Counted from the first letter of the stretch, positions 13,913 to 22,871 are shown. The stretch is 28,198 nucleotides of DNA from CF-113 sp035308345 (GCA_035308345.1 DATGGW010000430.1:1-28198), one strand, 5' to 3'. Notes: generated from the sequence alone by a model not told the origin. Program-made: numbers and translations.

Positions 13913-14848
13913 TTGTCTAATGTCACACAACTGAGTCCGGGAACGTGGCAAATCTCGCATCCATTCCTGGGTGAGGGCGAAATTATTGGCTCTTACCTGC
14001 TGGCAGGAGCAAACGAGCTTGCCATTGTTGATCCCGGACCGGGCAGCGTCATTGACTCGCTGCTGGCCTCCATTCGCGAGGTTGGCTTTGAACCGCAGGA
14101 TGTGACCCATATACTGGCGACCCATGTCCACCTGGATCACGCCGGGGCCACCGGTTCGCTGGTCAAGCAAATGCCGAGAGCGCAGGTTTACGTTCACGGC
14201 CTGGGCGCGCCGCACCTGCTCGACACCACAAAGGTAGTGGCCAGCGCGTCGCGCATCTTCGGCGAGCGCATGAAGTTGCTGTGGGGCGAGATCGAACCGA
14301 CGCCCGAGGAACGCCTGCGCATCATCGAGGACGGCGATATACTCAATGTAGCGGGACGCCGCCTGGAAGTTCACTACGCACCCGGCCATGCCATCCACCA
14401 CGTCATATTCTTCGACGTTCATTCCGGCGAACTCTTCGCGGGCGACGTAGCCGGAGTGCGTCTGCCCGGCGTGGATTATGTGCGCCCACCAACGCCGCCG
14501 CCTGATCTCGACCTCGAAGCGTGGTCTGAGAGTATCAATCTACTCAAACGACTGCGTGCGGATGTGCTCTATATCGGACATTTCGGCGCGATCAAAGAAA
14601 TCGATTCACAACTTGAGCGACTGAGCGCAAAGCTCTACGCCTGGGGGGACTTCGTGCTGGCCGCCATGCGCAGTGGCAAGCAGGAAGCCGAAATTATCGA
14701 GATGCTGATAGAGCACACCAGGCCAGAATTGCTGAAGGTTGCAGGCGATGCACACGCGCTGCAGCGCTACGAGCTCGCCACCAATTACCCCATGACCGCG
14801 CAGGGCTACATGCGTTACTGGAAAAAGAAGCACCCCGAACGACTGTAG
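13913..14848 (+). CDS. Metallo-beta-lactamase-fold hydrolase
   Basis: A 311-residue MBL-fold protein. The zinc motif THVHLDHAG supplies His71, His73, Asp75 and His76; further ligands are His159 (APGHAIHH) and Asp178 (FAGDVAGV), with a distal His in YIGHFGA. This is a full two-metal set of the glyoxalase II-like type. After about residue 215 comes a helical C-terminal domain as in MBL hydrolases with an alpha-helical cap. The substrate is not evident. The start is TTG at 13913, supported by AGGAG 6 bases upstream and by the conserved beginning of the fold. It is flanked by P5C dehydrogenase (22 bases) and a Mur ligase (9 bases), so all three form one transcription unit. Confidence 0.88.
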   Translation: MSNVTQLSPGTWQISHPFLGEGEIIGSYLLAGANELAIVDPGPGSVIDSLLASIREVGFEPQDVTHILATHVHLDHAGATGSLVKQMPRAQVYVHGLGAPHLLDTTKVVASASRIFGERMKLLWGEIEPTPEERLRIIEDGDILNVAGRRLEVHYAPGHAIHHVIFFDVHSGELFAGDVAGVRLPGVDYVRPPTPPPDLDLEAWSESINLLKRLRADVLYIGHFGAIKEIDSQLERLSAKLYAWGDFVLAAMRSGKQEAEIIEMLIEHTRPELLKVAGDAHALQRYELATNYPMTAQGYMRYWKKKHPERL

Positions 14849-14857
14849 AGGATATCA

Positions 14858-16363
14858 ATGAGCGATGTTGAATACGCACAGTTGCAACGTAAACGGCTCC
14901 ATTTTCTCGGTATCGGTGGGCGAGGCATGTCGGCCATGGCGCAGATCGCGCAGCATTTCGGCGCGCAGGTCTCGGGCTGCGACAAGGGCGCATCCTATAC
15001 CACAGCCGCCTTGCAAGAAGCAGGCATCCCTATAGAGATTGGACATAACCCCGCGCACATGCAGGACGTTGATGCGCTGATCTATGTCCCGGCAGTCATG
15101 ACCTACGATCCCGATAACCCAGAACTGGCGGAAGCGCTGGCAAGGGGTCTGATCACCATGACCTGGCAAGAACTGCTGGGCAAATGGGCCAGGGGGAAAT
15201 GCATCATTTCAGTAAGCGGCGTGCATGGCAAGGGAACGACCACTACGCTGCTCGCCTATATGCTGCTAGATGCCGGGTTTGACCCATCATGCTTTGTCGG
15301 CGCAGTCGTGCCACGTTTCAATAGCAGTTATCGCCTGGGCAATAGCCCATATTTTATCAATGAAGCCGACGAGTACAATCACAATTTCTGGCACTTCAAC
15401 CCGCGCATCGCCATCGTGACCTCGATCGAGTATGAGCACCCGGAGTTTTTCGCCGATATGGATGCTATGCTCTACGCCTTCGAGGGCTTGATTCGCCGCA
15501 TGGACATGCGGGGCGACAAGCCATTCTCACCCGCGCTGGTGATTAACACTGGCAATGCAGGCTGCCGATCGCTGCTGGAACGCCTGTATAACTGGCCGGG
15601 ACGCATCGTTACCTACGCGGCTGAGTCACCTTCCACGAATGATACGGATAAGCATGTTGCGGCCAACTATGTCGCATATGATGTCAGAGAAGATGGCGTT
15701 ACGCACTTCCACCTGCGTACACAATTGCCAGGCGGAGAATCAATCCCCTCTGAGCGAGTCTTTCGGTACAGCTTGCCCGGCATTTATAACGTTGAAAACG
15801 CTTTAGCAGCGCTGGCAGCCGCTCATGCCGCGGGCATCCCACTCGACTCCGCGCTGACCACTCTGGAAAACTTCGAGGGCGTGAAACGACGTTTCGAGGT
15901 ACGACATCAGGGGCCACTGGAAATCAACGGGGAAGCGCTCGATGTGGTGCTGATCGATGACTACGCCCACCATCCAACCGCTATCGCGCTCACGCTGGAA
16001 GCTGCCCGCAAGCGTTTCCCTGGCCGCCGTATCGTGCTGGCCTACCAACCGGACATGTTCACGCGCACGAAAGCTCTCTTCGATGACTTTGTCACGGCTT
16101 TCCAGGGCGCAGATGTGGTGATCCTGACGGATATCAATCCCGGTCGCGAGCGTGACACTGGCCTGGTGCATGCGCGCGACCTGGTGGCAGCCATCGCCAA
16201 TGGGCCACATTTCGCGCAAAGCAGCGGGCAGGTGCTCTATGGCGGTGATATGCAAAACGTCGAGGCATTATTGCGCGAAAACCTGCGCTCCGGCGATGTG
16301 GCGATCATCATGGGGTCGGGTATGATCTATACGATCACCAAACACCTGCTGCGCGAAAAATAG
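14858..16363 (+). CDS. murC: UDP-N-acetylmuramate--alanine ligase (MurC-like)
   Basis: A 501-residue Mur ligase with three domains: an N-terminal UDP-binding fold (KRLHFLGIGGRGMSAMAQI), a central ATPase domain, and a C-terminal domain with LIDDYAHHPTAIALTLEAAR, a strong MurC/Mpl signature. MurC adds L-Ala to UDP-MurNAc. The P-loop reads GVHGKGTTTT (121-130); ordinary MurC has GTHGKTTT, so one glycine is inserted after the Lys, as in the GKGS loop of folylpolyglutamate synthase. It sits outside any division cluster, after P5C dehydrogenase and an MBL hydrolase. It could be the sole MurC, a second copy, or a Mpl-type recycling ligase; the sequence alone does not decide. Confidence 0.82.
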   Translation: MSDVEYAQLQRKRLHFLGIGGRGMSAMAQIAQHFGAQVSGCDKGASYTTAALQEAGIPIEIGHNPAHMQDVDALIYVPAVMTYDPDNPELAEALARGLITMTWQELLGKWARGKCIISVSGVHGKGTTTTLLAYMLLDAGFDPSCFVGAVVPRFNSSYRLGNSPYFINEADEYNHNFWHFNPRIAIVTSIEYEHPEFFADMDAMLYAFEGLIRRMDMRGDKPFSPALVINTGNAGCRSLLERLYNWPGRIVTYAAESPSTNDTDKHVAANYVAYDVREDGVTHFHLRTQLPGGESIPSERVFRYSLPGIYNVENALAALAAAHAAGIPLDSALTTLENFEGVKRRFEVRHQGPLEINGEALDVVLIDDYAHHPTAIALTLEAARKRFPGRRIVLAYQPDMFTRTKALFDDFVTAFQGADVVILTDINPGRERDTGLVHARDLVAAIANGPHFAQSSGQVLYGGDMQNVEALLRENLRSGDVAIIMGSGMIYTITKHLLREK

Positions 16364-16422
16364 AGTCGAGGCGCTTCACCTTACCAATCAGCCTGGGAAG
16401 CGACCTCTGTGCGCACTCAAAC

Positions 16423-16452
16423 TTGACATTGAACTCTTCTTCTTTGTATCAT
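16423..16452 (+). promoter_or_regulatory. Sigma70-type promoter for the gene at 16508
   Basis: TTGACA (16423-16428) and TATCAT (16447-16452) are separated by 18 bases. The -35 is perfect and the -10 matches five of six. Transcription would start about 50 bases before the GTG start. Confidence 0.65.
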
Positions 16453-16507
16453 TGATGCAATGCTAAACTTGTATTCTTCACGTTTTTTGAGAGGTCGGTG
16501 AGGTACT

Positions 16508-17299
16508 GTGGCCCAGGCGCATCCATATCGTCCTTCCTGGCAAGGTACGCTGCAAGACCTCGCCAATATCGTCACAACCATCCGGCGCTCAAAAGCGTTT
16601 GGACGCCTCACGCTGCGTAACGAAGAGAAACTCGGCGTGGCGCATCTCTATTTTCAAGGCGGGAAACTGGTGCATATCATCGGCAACCGGGGAGATATAA
16701 ATGCGACGCTGGGTGACCTCCTGACATGGACGCGAGCCAGCGCGCGCTTTGAGCGCGGCATGCCCCCCACCGGTGGCGCGATCACTGAACAGCAGGAACA
16801 GGATTTTGACGCTGTTATATTGGCGCTACAAAAACGGGGCATCGTCGCCATACCCAGAGCGCCGCGCATAGTCGAAGGCGGAGTGGTTGCTACGCGCAGC
16901 GCAGAGCAACTCATCACGCCGCAAGAATGGCGCGTGCTCGTCGAAGGCACGCGCAGGGCATCAATGGCTGTTGCGCACCTGATTGGCCCCGTCGAGGCCC
17001 TGAACGTGCTGCGCGATATCCTCGATGACTGCTCCGCCGCATTCCCGGCCTTCACCTCGCTACAGATCGCCTCGACAGGTTACCTGCAAGTCACCGATAC
17101 CTCAAAATTTGATCGCATGCCGCGCGGAGAATTGCTCGAAGGCTTTGCCGCCCTGATTTCCATCTGCCAGTATTTCTGCGCGCCCATTATTGGCGAGGTG
17201 GAAGCGCACAAACTCATGATACAGGCGTTAGGCGACGTTGGCCCGGCTCTCGTCGGCCTGGGCGCATTCCACATCGATAAGGCATTGCTAGCGCGCTAA
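16508..17299 (+). CDS. PATAN/DUF4388-like protein
   Basis: A 263-residue protein whose first 80 residues have the DUF4388/PATAN pattern: WQGTLQDLANIVTTIRRSKAFGRLTL, then GVAHLYFQGGKLVHIIGNRGD, then LGDLLTW. PATAN domains occur in bacterial signalling proteins and are thought to mediate protein interactions. The remainder is helical, with EWRVLVEGTRRASMAVAHLIGPVEALNVLRDIL, and shows no catalytic motif I recognise; the end (GEVEAHKLMIQALGDVGPALVGLG) looks like a roadblock- or FrzH-type dimer region, but that is a guess. GTG 16508 follows GAGG. Its stop overlaps the asd stop on the other strand within four bases. It has its own promoter. Confidence 0.65.
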   Translation: MAQAHPYRPSWQGTLQDLANIVTTIRRSKAFGRLTLRNEEKLGVAHLYFQGGKLVHIIGNRGDINATLGDLLTWTRASARFERGMPPTGGAITEQQEQDFDAVILALQKRGIVAIPRAPRIVEGGVVATRSAEQLITPQEWRVLVEGTRRASMAVAHLIGPVEALNVLRDILDDCSAAFPAFTSLQIASTGYLQVTDTSKFDRMPRGELLEGFAALISICQYFCAPIIGEVEAHKLMIQALGDVGPALVGLGAFHIDKALLAR

Positions 17300-18369
17300 A
17301 TCAAGCCCTGTTTCACGCATAACTCCGCGTTCAAAATCGAGCCGCCTGCCGCTCCGCGAATGGTGTTATGGCCGAGCAGCACGAATTTATAGCCAAGGAT
17401 AGGGCAGCGCCGCAATCTGCCCAACGTGACAGTCATACCGCGACCCGCATCACGGTCCAGAAGTGTTTGCGGACGGTTGATTTCATGACGATAGATCAGC
17501 GCGCGTTGTGGTGCGGATGGCAGTCGCAGTTGCTGCGAAAGTGGGGTATAGTTTTCCCAGGCCGCGATGATTTCCTGCGCGTCCACTTCTTCCTCCAATG
17601 CGATGCTGGCGCATTCCAGGTGGCCCTCGCGCGTCGCCACGCGGTTACACTGCGCGCTGACAATTATGGGCGCATCGCTGAAACCCGTACCCTCTGCCCA
17701 GCTTCCAAGCATCTTGCGAGTCTCGCTCTCTACCTTTTCTTCTTCTCCACCAATATACGGTATGGCATTATCGAGTATATCGTAGGAAGGCAGGCCAGGA
17801 TAGCCCGCGCCTGAAATGGCCTGCAGCGTTGTCACCATTACTTTACTAACGCCGAAAGCCTTTTGCAGTGGTTTGAGAGCCATCACCAGCGGCGTCGCCG
17901 AACAATTGGCGTTGGTAATGATGCTGCCCGGCCAGCCGCGCCTTTTGCGCTGCTCAATGATGGCGGCTGCATGCCCGGCGTTGACCTCCGGGATAAGCAG
18001 AGGCACATCGGGCTCCATACGGTAATTTTTCGCATTGCTGAACACCGCCATACCGGCACGGGCGAAATCGGCCTCAATCTCTCCCGCAACCTCTGTTGGT
18101 AATGCCGAAAAGACAATTTTCACATTGCCGGGCAGCGAACCACGTCGGCAAGCCGTTACCGGCAGTGTAGCCACAGAGGCTGGCATATCACTTCCGGGTA
18201 GCCGCCACTGCGCAATCTCCGCGTATGGCCGACCGACACGCTGTTCGGATGCGGCCAGTGCTGCCAGTTCAAACCAGGGATGTCCCTGGAGCAATTCGAT
18301 AAATCGCTGCCCAACCATACCTGTTGCGCCCAACACGGCGACCGGGATGCGCTGTTGATTTTGCGACAT
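17296..18369 (-). CDS. asd: Aspartate-semialdehyde dehydrogenase
   Basis: A 357-residue enzyme that reduces aspartyl phosphate to aspartate semialdehyde with NADPH. VAVLGATGMVGQRFIELLQ is the nucleotide-binding loop; catalytic Cys156 is in ITNANCSATP; HNTIRGAAGGSILNAEL is the conserved C-terminal segment. The longer length and the NANCSATP/GGEEEKVESETRKMLG blocks resemble the archaeal/fungal-type ASADH branch rather than the shorter E. coli-like one. AGGAG lies 8 bases before the ATG. It is the last gene of the metX-metY-lysC-asd run, 10 bases after lysC. Its stop overlaps that of the convergent gene ending at 17299. Confidence 0.94.
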   Translation of the reverse strand: MSQNQQRIPVAVLGATGMVGQRFIELLQGHPWFELAALAASEQRVGRPYAEIAQWRLPGSDMPASVATLPVTACRRGSLPGNVKIVFSALPTEVAGEIEADFARAGMAVFSNAKNYRMEPDVPLLIPEVNAGHAAAIIEQRKRRGWPGSIITNANCSATPLVMALKPLQKAFGVSKVMVTTLQAISGAGYPGLPSYDILDNAIPYIGGEEEKVESETRKMLGSWAEGTGFSDAPIIVSAQCNRVATREGHLECASIALEEEVDAQEIIAAWENYTPLSQQLRLPSAPQRALIYRHEINRPQTLLDRDAGRGMTVTLGRLRRCPILGYKFVLLGHNTIRGAAGGSILNAELCVKQGLI

Positions 18370-18379
18370 GTTCTTGCTC

Positions 18380-19894
18380 CTAAATCTGGCTCACTTCGCG
18401 CCGCTTTTCGTGCGTTTCCTGTTTTTCGTGCCGCACCAGCGGGATGACGGGAGCGATCAGGTCGCGGTGCAGGCAGCGCAAGGCGCGTTCGCTGTCCGAC
18501 TCTTCAACGATCAGGATGATGCCGGTATCTGATGCTCCCTGGGTGATAATAGGGATGCGCTCGCGCGCCAGCGCGGTGATGGCGCGCGCCGGACTCATAG
18601 GGTCGGCCGTAAAACCTGAGCCGATACAGGCGCAGACAGCCAACCCGCGCCGGTGACTGACACGCCAGCTACCCATGTCATGCTGCAATAACGCGATCAC
18701 CGGATCAACCGCCTGCTCTTCGACCACAAAAGCCAGGTGATGCCCGGATGACGAACAGATGGCGACGGGCGCGGCGCCAGCGCGCGCCGCCAGCGCGAAC
18801 ACCTGACCCGCGTTCTCCGGCGCGCCAAACAGGTCGGTATTTTCGACGGTGATTAAGGCCAACTGCCTGCGCACGGTAATAGCGGCAGCCGCGCTGCGCG
18901 TTGCCAGCTCTGGCCCGACGACCGTACCACGAGTGTGCGGTCTAAAGGTGTTGCGCACGCGCACGGGAATATTGCGATGCGCCACGGGAATAAGCGTGCG
19001 CGGGTGCAGCACTTTGGCCCCGAACCAGGAAAGGCGCGCAGCCTCCGCGTAGCTCAGGCGCGGCAGCAGGCGCGTGTTCGCCACGATGCGCGGGTCTGCG
19101 CTCAAAACGCCATCAACATCGGAATAAATCGTGACTTCAACGCAGTCCAACGCTTCGCCGATGACGGTTGCGGAGTAATCAGAACCATTGCGTCCAAGCG
19201 TGGTAATGAAACCTCTGCTTGTGCGACCGATGAAGCCGGGGGCAACCGGTACGACGCCACGCTCAATCAAGGGGTGGATTAGTCGCCTGGCGTTGACCCG
19301 CGTTTCCTGAGGAAGAGGATCAGCGCCCGTAACCGTACCAAATGAAGGCAGCGTATCAATTTGCAGATCGGAGGTGATAATGACTTCTTCCCCTACCGCT
19401 ATGGCCTGAACGCCGAGGTCGCGCAAGGCAGCAGCCACCAGCAGCACGGAGAGACGCTCGCCCCACGCGCTAATAGTCGGAGCAGCATGCAGCGCCCAGG
19501 CAATCAAATTTTCATGGGCAGCTTCTTTTGTTGCCGCGATGCGCCCGGCTTCTACCGCGCTGATATCCTGCTCCAGCATACTGAAAGCTAGTTGCAGATC
19601 GTGTTGCAGAGCCTGTCGCCCCTCGCGCTTATGCACAGCCTTGTCCGCGCCTTCCAGGTGCTTTTGTTTGAGGGCATCCAACTCCTGCCGACATGCCTCC
19701 TGGTCGCCGGTGCAGGCAAAACGCGCAATGCGCAACAACTGGTCGGTGACATCAGACATAGCCGAGACCACGATGACAGGAAACATGCCGCTATCCTGCA
19801 GATGGTGTGCGATAATGTTTGCAACGCGCCTGATGCGTTCACCTCCACCAACGGATGTGCCTCCAAATTTTAAGACTTGTACGCTGCGCTCCAT
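18380..19894 (-). CDS. lysC: Aspartate kinase
   Basis: A 504-residue monofunctional aspartokinase that makes aspartyl phosphate, the entry to lysine, threonine and methionine. VLKFGGTSVGGGERI (Lys9) is the phosphate-binding start; TLGRNGSDYSATVI and YSDVDGVLSADPRIV are the other catalytic blocks. Two ACT-type regulatory units follow from about residue 330 (ITVENTDLFGAPENAGQVFALAA). The length and layout are of the ThrA/LysC homotetramer class, not the alpha/beta-split class. The last 20 residues are charged (EKQETHEKRREV). GGGAG lies 9 bases before the ATG. A REP-like repeat fills the 149 bases between metY and this gene, so a processing or polarity point within the operon is possible. Confidence 0.93.
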   Translation of the reverse strand: MERSVQVLKFGGTSVGGGERIRRVANIIAHHLQDSGMFPVIVVSAMSDVTDQLLRIARFACTGDQEACRQELDALKQKHLEGADKAVHKREGRQALQHDLQLAFSMLEQDISAVEAGRIAATKEAAHENLIAWALHAAPTISAWGERLSVLLVAAALRDLGVQAIAVGEEVIITSDLQIDTLPSFGTVTGADPLPQETRVNARRLIHPLIERGVVPVAPGFIGRTSRGFITTLGRNGSDYSATVIGEALDCVEVTIYSDVDGVLSADPRIVANTRLLPRLSYAEAARLSWFGAKVLHPRTLIPVAHRNIPVRVRNTFRPHTRGTVVGPELATRSAAAAITVRRQLALITVENTDLFGAPENAGQVFALAARAGAAPVAICSSSGHHLAFVVEEQAVDPVIALLQHDMGSWRVSHRRGLAVCACIGSGFTADPMSPARAITALARERIPIITQGASDTGIILIVEESDSERALRCLHRDLIAPVIPLVRHEKQETHEKRREVSQI

Positions 19895-19924
19895 CAGATC
19901 ATCTCCCTGTTACCCACATTACCA

Positions 19925-20011
19925 CAGGGAGGGGGCAAGCCCCGCCCCTACCATACACGAGCCTGGTGGGCCGATTCGTTGTATAGTAGGGGAGACCCTT
20001 GCGGTCGCCCT
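19925..20011 (-). repeat. REP-like repeat between metY and lysC
   Basis: Two members of the palindrome family face each other: GGGGCAAGCCCCGCCCCTAC around 19931-19951 and GTAGGGGAGACCCTTGCGG plus TCGCCCTGGG at 19986-20013. They are separated by about 35 bases. The arms are imperfect, but the CCCCTAC...GTAGGGG inner ends mirror those of the exact pair at 8652-8747. The element is inside the metX-metY-lysC-asd transcription unit. Confidence 0.75.
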
Positions 20012-20043
20012 GGGATGTGGGCCACATTGTATGAACTTCCATA

Positions 20044-21366
20044 TTACACTGCTGCCGGTTCGCTGGCTTTGAGCGTTGCGGCCTTCAATGCCTGGTCAAG
20101 ATCATCGATCAAATCCTCAACCGTTTCCAGCCCAACGGAGAGGCGCACATAATCGGGCGTTACGCCTGTCTCCTCCTGCTCAGCCACGGATAACTGCGAG
20201 TGCGTCGTGCTGGCCGGGTGAATGATGAGCGACTTGGCATCACCGACGTTCGCCAGGTGCGAGAAGAGTTCGACGTGGCGAATCAACTGCCTGCCTGCTT
20301 CCAGACCGCCCTTGATACCGAAGCCAAGAATGGCTCCATAGCCATGCGTGTGGTACTTCGCCGCTATCTCATGCTGCGGATGACTCTTGAGTCCGGGATA
20401 ACTCACCCAATCTACAGCAGGATGGCTTTCCAGGAACTCCGCTATACGCAGGGCATTCTGGCTGTGACGCTCCATGCGCAGGGGCAGCGTCTCCAGTCCC
20501 TGTAGGAAAAGGAAGGCATTGAATGGCGAGACAGCCGAACCGAGATCGCGCATCAATTGCACGCGCGCTTTGATAATGTAGGCCAGCGGGCCGAGAGCCT
20601 CCACGTAGCGCAGGCCATGATACGACGGGTCAGGCTCAACCAGGCCGGGGAACTTCCCATTAGTCCAGTCAAATTTGCCACTGTCCACAATCACGCCGCC
20701 GATGGATGTGCCGTGACCACCGATAAACTTGGTAGCGGAATGCACCACGATATCCGCGCCGTGTTTGAACGGCTGCACCAGGTAAGGGGTAGCAAAGGTA
20801 TTATCGATGATGAGCGGCAGGCCATATTCATGCGCAATGTCTGCTACCGCGCGAACGTCTAACGTATCCAGGCGCGGGTTGCCGACAATTTCCGCAAAGA
20901 CTGCTTTCGTGCGGTCGTTAACTGCGGCACGCAGGTTCTCTGGATTGCGGCTGTCAAAGAAGCGCGTGGTAATGCCGATCTTGGGCAGCGTGTAATGGAA
21001 CAGGTTATAGGTGCCACCATACAGGCTGCCGGAGGAGGCGATTTCATCACCCGTTCCGGCGATATTAAGAATCGACAGCGTTTCGGCTGCCTGACCCGAT
21101 GAGGTTGCCAGCGCTCCTACTCCACCCTCAAGCGCGGCCATACGGCGCTCGAAGGCATCCTGGGTCGGATTCATGATGCGCGTATAGATATTGCCGAATT
21201 GTCTGAGGCCGAAGAGGTCTGCCGCGTGCTCCGGGCTATCGAAGACAAATGATGTTGTCTGGTAGATAGGAACGGCGCGCGCGTTGGTCGCGCTGTCTGC
21301 CGTTTCCTGGCCCGCGTGTAATGATAAGGTTTCAAAACCATATGTACGGTTGCTGTTAAGCGCCAT
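20044..21366 (-). CDS. metY: O-acetylhomoserine sulfhydrylase
   Basis: A 440-residue PLP enzyme of the Cys/Met metabolism family that joins sulfide (or methanethiol) to O-acetylhomoserine, giving homocysteine (or methionine). FETLSLHAGQETADSATNARAVPIYQTTSF is the typical N-terminus; the PLP lysine is Lys213 in VVHSATKFIGGHGT; the length above 420 and the insert GKFDWTNGKFPGLVEPDPSYHG separate MetY from the shorter MetB/MetC. It lies 7 bases after metX, whose product makes its substrate. The O-acetyl rather than O-succinyl route fits metX. Control should be by the riboswitch/T-box leader before metX. Confidence 0.95.
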   Translation of the reverse strand: MALNSNRTYGFETLSLHAGQETADSATNARAVPIYQTTSFVFDSPEHAADLFGLRQFGNIYTRIMNPTQDAFERRMAALEGGVGALATSSGQAAETLSILNIAGTGDEIASSGSLYGGTYNLFHYTLPKIGITTRFFDSRNPENLRAAVNDRTKAVFAEIVGNPRLDTLDVRAVADIAHEYGLPLIIDNTFATPYLVQPFKHGADIVVHSATKFIGGHGTSIGGVIVDSGKFDWTNGKFPGLVEPDPSYHGLRYVEALGPLAYIIKARVQLMRDLGSAVSPFNAFLFLQGLETLPLRMERHSQNALRIAEFLESHPAVDWVSYPGLKSHPQHEIAAKYHTHGYGAILGFGIKGGLEAGRQLIRHVELFSHLANVGDAKSLIIHPASTTHSQLSVAEQEETGVTPDYVRLSVGLETVEDLIDDLDQALKAATLKASEPAAV

Positions 21367-21373
21367 TGTCTTG

Positions 21374-22498
21374 TTACTCCTTTATCACATTCAGCGCATC
21401 GTTCATCTGCTCCCACTCTTTGAGGAAGGCATCGTGACCGTGCGGGGAATCAAGTTCCACATACGTTGCATCTCCTCCAACGGCGCTCAACTGCTCGGCA
21501 AGCCGGCGCACGCGCGCCGCCGGAAAGAGAAAGTCTGAACGAATACCAATAAACAACGCCTTGCTGCGCACGCGGCGCAGCGCAGCTTCTAGCGAGATAT
21601 AGCCCTCGCTCACGTCATACAAATCCATTGCCCGGCTGATGTAGAGATAGCTGTTGGCATCAAAGCGTTTCACCAGCGCATTGCCCTGGTAGTAGAGATA
21701 CCCCTCCACATCAAAACGTTTGCCGAAATCGGTGTAGCCGCTGGGTGAGTCCACCCCGAGCTTGCTCGCTCGCTGCCGGGCAAAGCGCAGTTCCATCGAC
21801 TCCTCGCTCTGGTAGGTAATCATCGCCAGCATGCGCGCAATCGACAGCCCGGCATCAGGTCCATTTCCGGGCTGATATTCGCCGCCCTGCCAGCGCGCAT
21901 CCACCAGTATAGCCTGGCGCTGTACTTCACTGAAAGCAACGGCTTGCGCGGTAAGAGCTGCTGTCGCCGCCACTACGATCACTTTTTCGACCAGTTCCGG
22001 ATAGGCAACCGCCCATTCGAGCGCCTGTTGCCCGCCAATTGAACCACCGGCGACCATCGCTATGCTGCGCACACCTAGATGCTCGACAAGCCTGCGCTGG
22101 GCATTTACCATATCGCGGACAGTCACAAGCGGAAAACGCATCCCATAAGGCCGCCCGCTTTGCGGATCAATCGACGATGGGCCGCTGCTGCCGTAGCAGC
22201 CGCCCAGGATGTTCGAGCAGATCACGAAGTAGCGCGAGGTGTCGAAGAAGCGCCCTGGGCCGATCAAGGGATTCCACCATGCCACCCTGGTATTATCCGG
22301 GCGTTCAGCATCATGAGCGTGCGAGCTTCCGGTAAGCGCGTGGGCGATCAACACAGCATTATCCGCTGCCGAGTTGAGCGTTCCCCACGTCTCATAGGCC
22401 AGTGTTACGGGGCCGAACTGACCGCCAGATTGTAACGGTAAAACGTCGAAGGTAAATGTCTTCACTTCATTCGCAGGCATAGACCGGGTAACTGCCAC
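21374..22498 (-). CDS. metX: Homoserine O-acetyltransferase
   Basis: An alpha/beta-hydrolase-fold acyltransferase that acetylates homoserine with acetyl-CoA. Signature blocks are VTLAYETWGTLN, HALTGSSHA, the nucleophile GGSIGGQQALEWA, SDFLFPAARV with the catalytic Asp, and the catalytic His in SPHGHDAFLKEW. The start is uncertain: the frame opens at TTG 22522; GTG 22498 has AAGGA about 10 bases upstream and is used here; ATG 22480 begins close to the conserved core (MPANEVKTFTF) but has no ribosome-binding site. It is the first gene of the metX-metY-lysC-asd run and is preceded by a SAM-I riboswitch and a Met T-box in series. Confidence 0.92.
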   Translation of the reverse strand: MAVTRSMPANEVKTFTFDVLPLQSGGQFGPVTLAYETWGTLNSAADNAVLIAHALTGSSHAHDAERPDNTRVAWWNPLIGPGRFFDTSRYFVICSNILGGCYGSSGPSSIDPQSGRPYGMRFPLVTVRDMVNAQRRLVEHLGVRSIAMVAGGSIGGQQALEWAVAYPELVEKVIVVAATAALTAQAVAFSEVQRQAILVDARWQGGEYQPGNGPDAGLSIARMLAMITYQSEESMELRFARQRASKLGVDSPSGYTDFGKRFDVEGYLYYQGNALVKRFDANSYLYISRAMDLYDVSEGYISLEAALRRVRSKALFIGIRSDFLFPAARVRRLAEQLSAVGGDATYVELDSPHGHDAFLKEWEQMNDALNVIKE

Positions 22499-22543
22499 CC
22501 TCTTCTTTTCCTTTCTTGACAAATTCGACCTGAAAACTGGTAC

Positions 22544-22573
22544 AAAAAACCCTCACCCTGGCAGGGGCGAGGG
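22544..22573 (-). terminator. Rho-independent attenuator of the metX T-box
   Basis: On the minus strand CCCTCGCCC and GGGTGAGGG form a 9-bp stem with one G-T wobble around CTGCCA, followed by six T (22544-22549). It lies directly after the T-box sequence and 20-45 bases before the possible metX starts. Confidence 0.88.
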
Positions 22574-22820
22574 AAAAATGATCTTCGCGGTACCACCCTG
22601 ATTTGTCGATGCCTCACGACATCAACCTTGATGAGTATTGAACAGTGGCATGCTTCACTGCTCACACTCCGGCCAGTAACGGGGCCGCCCGGCTCAGTCT
22701 ACTAACCGCTGTCGGCGTTCAACCTGCAACTCTGAGGTCATATTCAACGCCGGTGCGGCGCTGGCATCTCATCTTCGCCAGCTCTCTGTAGCCGTCCGTG
22801 ACGTTTACTCGTCCTCGTCA
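22544..22820 (-). promoter_or_regulatory. T-box leader with Met (ATG) specifier
   Basis: Read on the minus strand, the leader opens with TGACGAGGACGAGTA (AGTA at 22806-22809). A distal arm follows: AGAGA, stem GCTGGC/GCCAGC and loop GAAGATGAGAT, which fits the GNTGNRA loop. The 3' side of the specifier loop is GAAT-ATG-ACCTC, with ATG at 22739-22741; GAGG of the 5' strand pairs with CCTC after it. The T-box AGGGTGGTACCGCG (22586-22599) is a perfect match to consensus, and its TGGT would pair with ACCA of tRNA-Met. The intrinsic terminator follows. Uncharged tRNA-Met should stabilise the antiterminator and let transcription enter metX. Confidence 0.93.
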
Positions 22821-22871
22821 ACATTATTCTTGATTTGCGCTGCCTGGCGCAAATGTGTGAACACGCGGGCA

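Noticed and set aside
22833..22854. Third terminator between the SAM-I riboswitch and the T-box
   Set aside because: ATTTGCGC/GCGCAAAT forms a clean 8-bp hairpin on the minus strand but no T-tract follows, so it is only a spacer hairpin.
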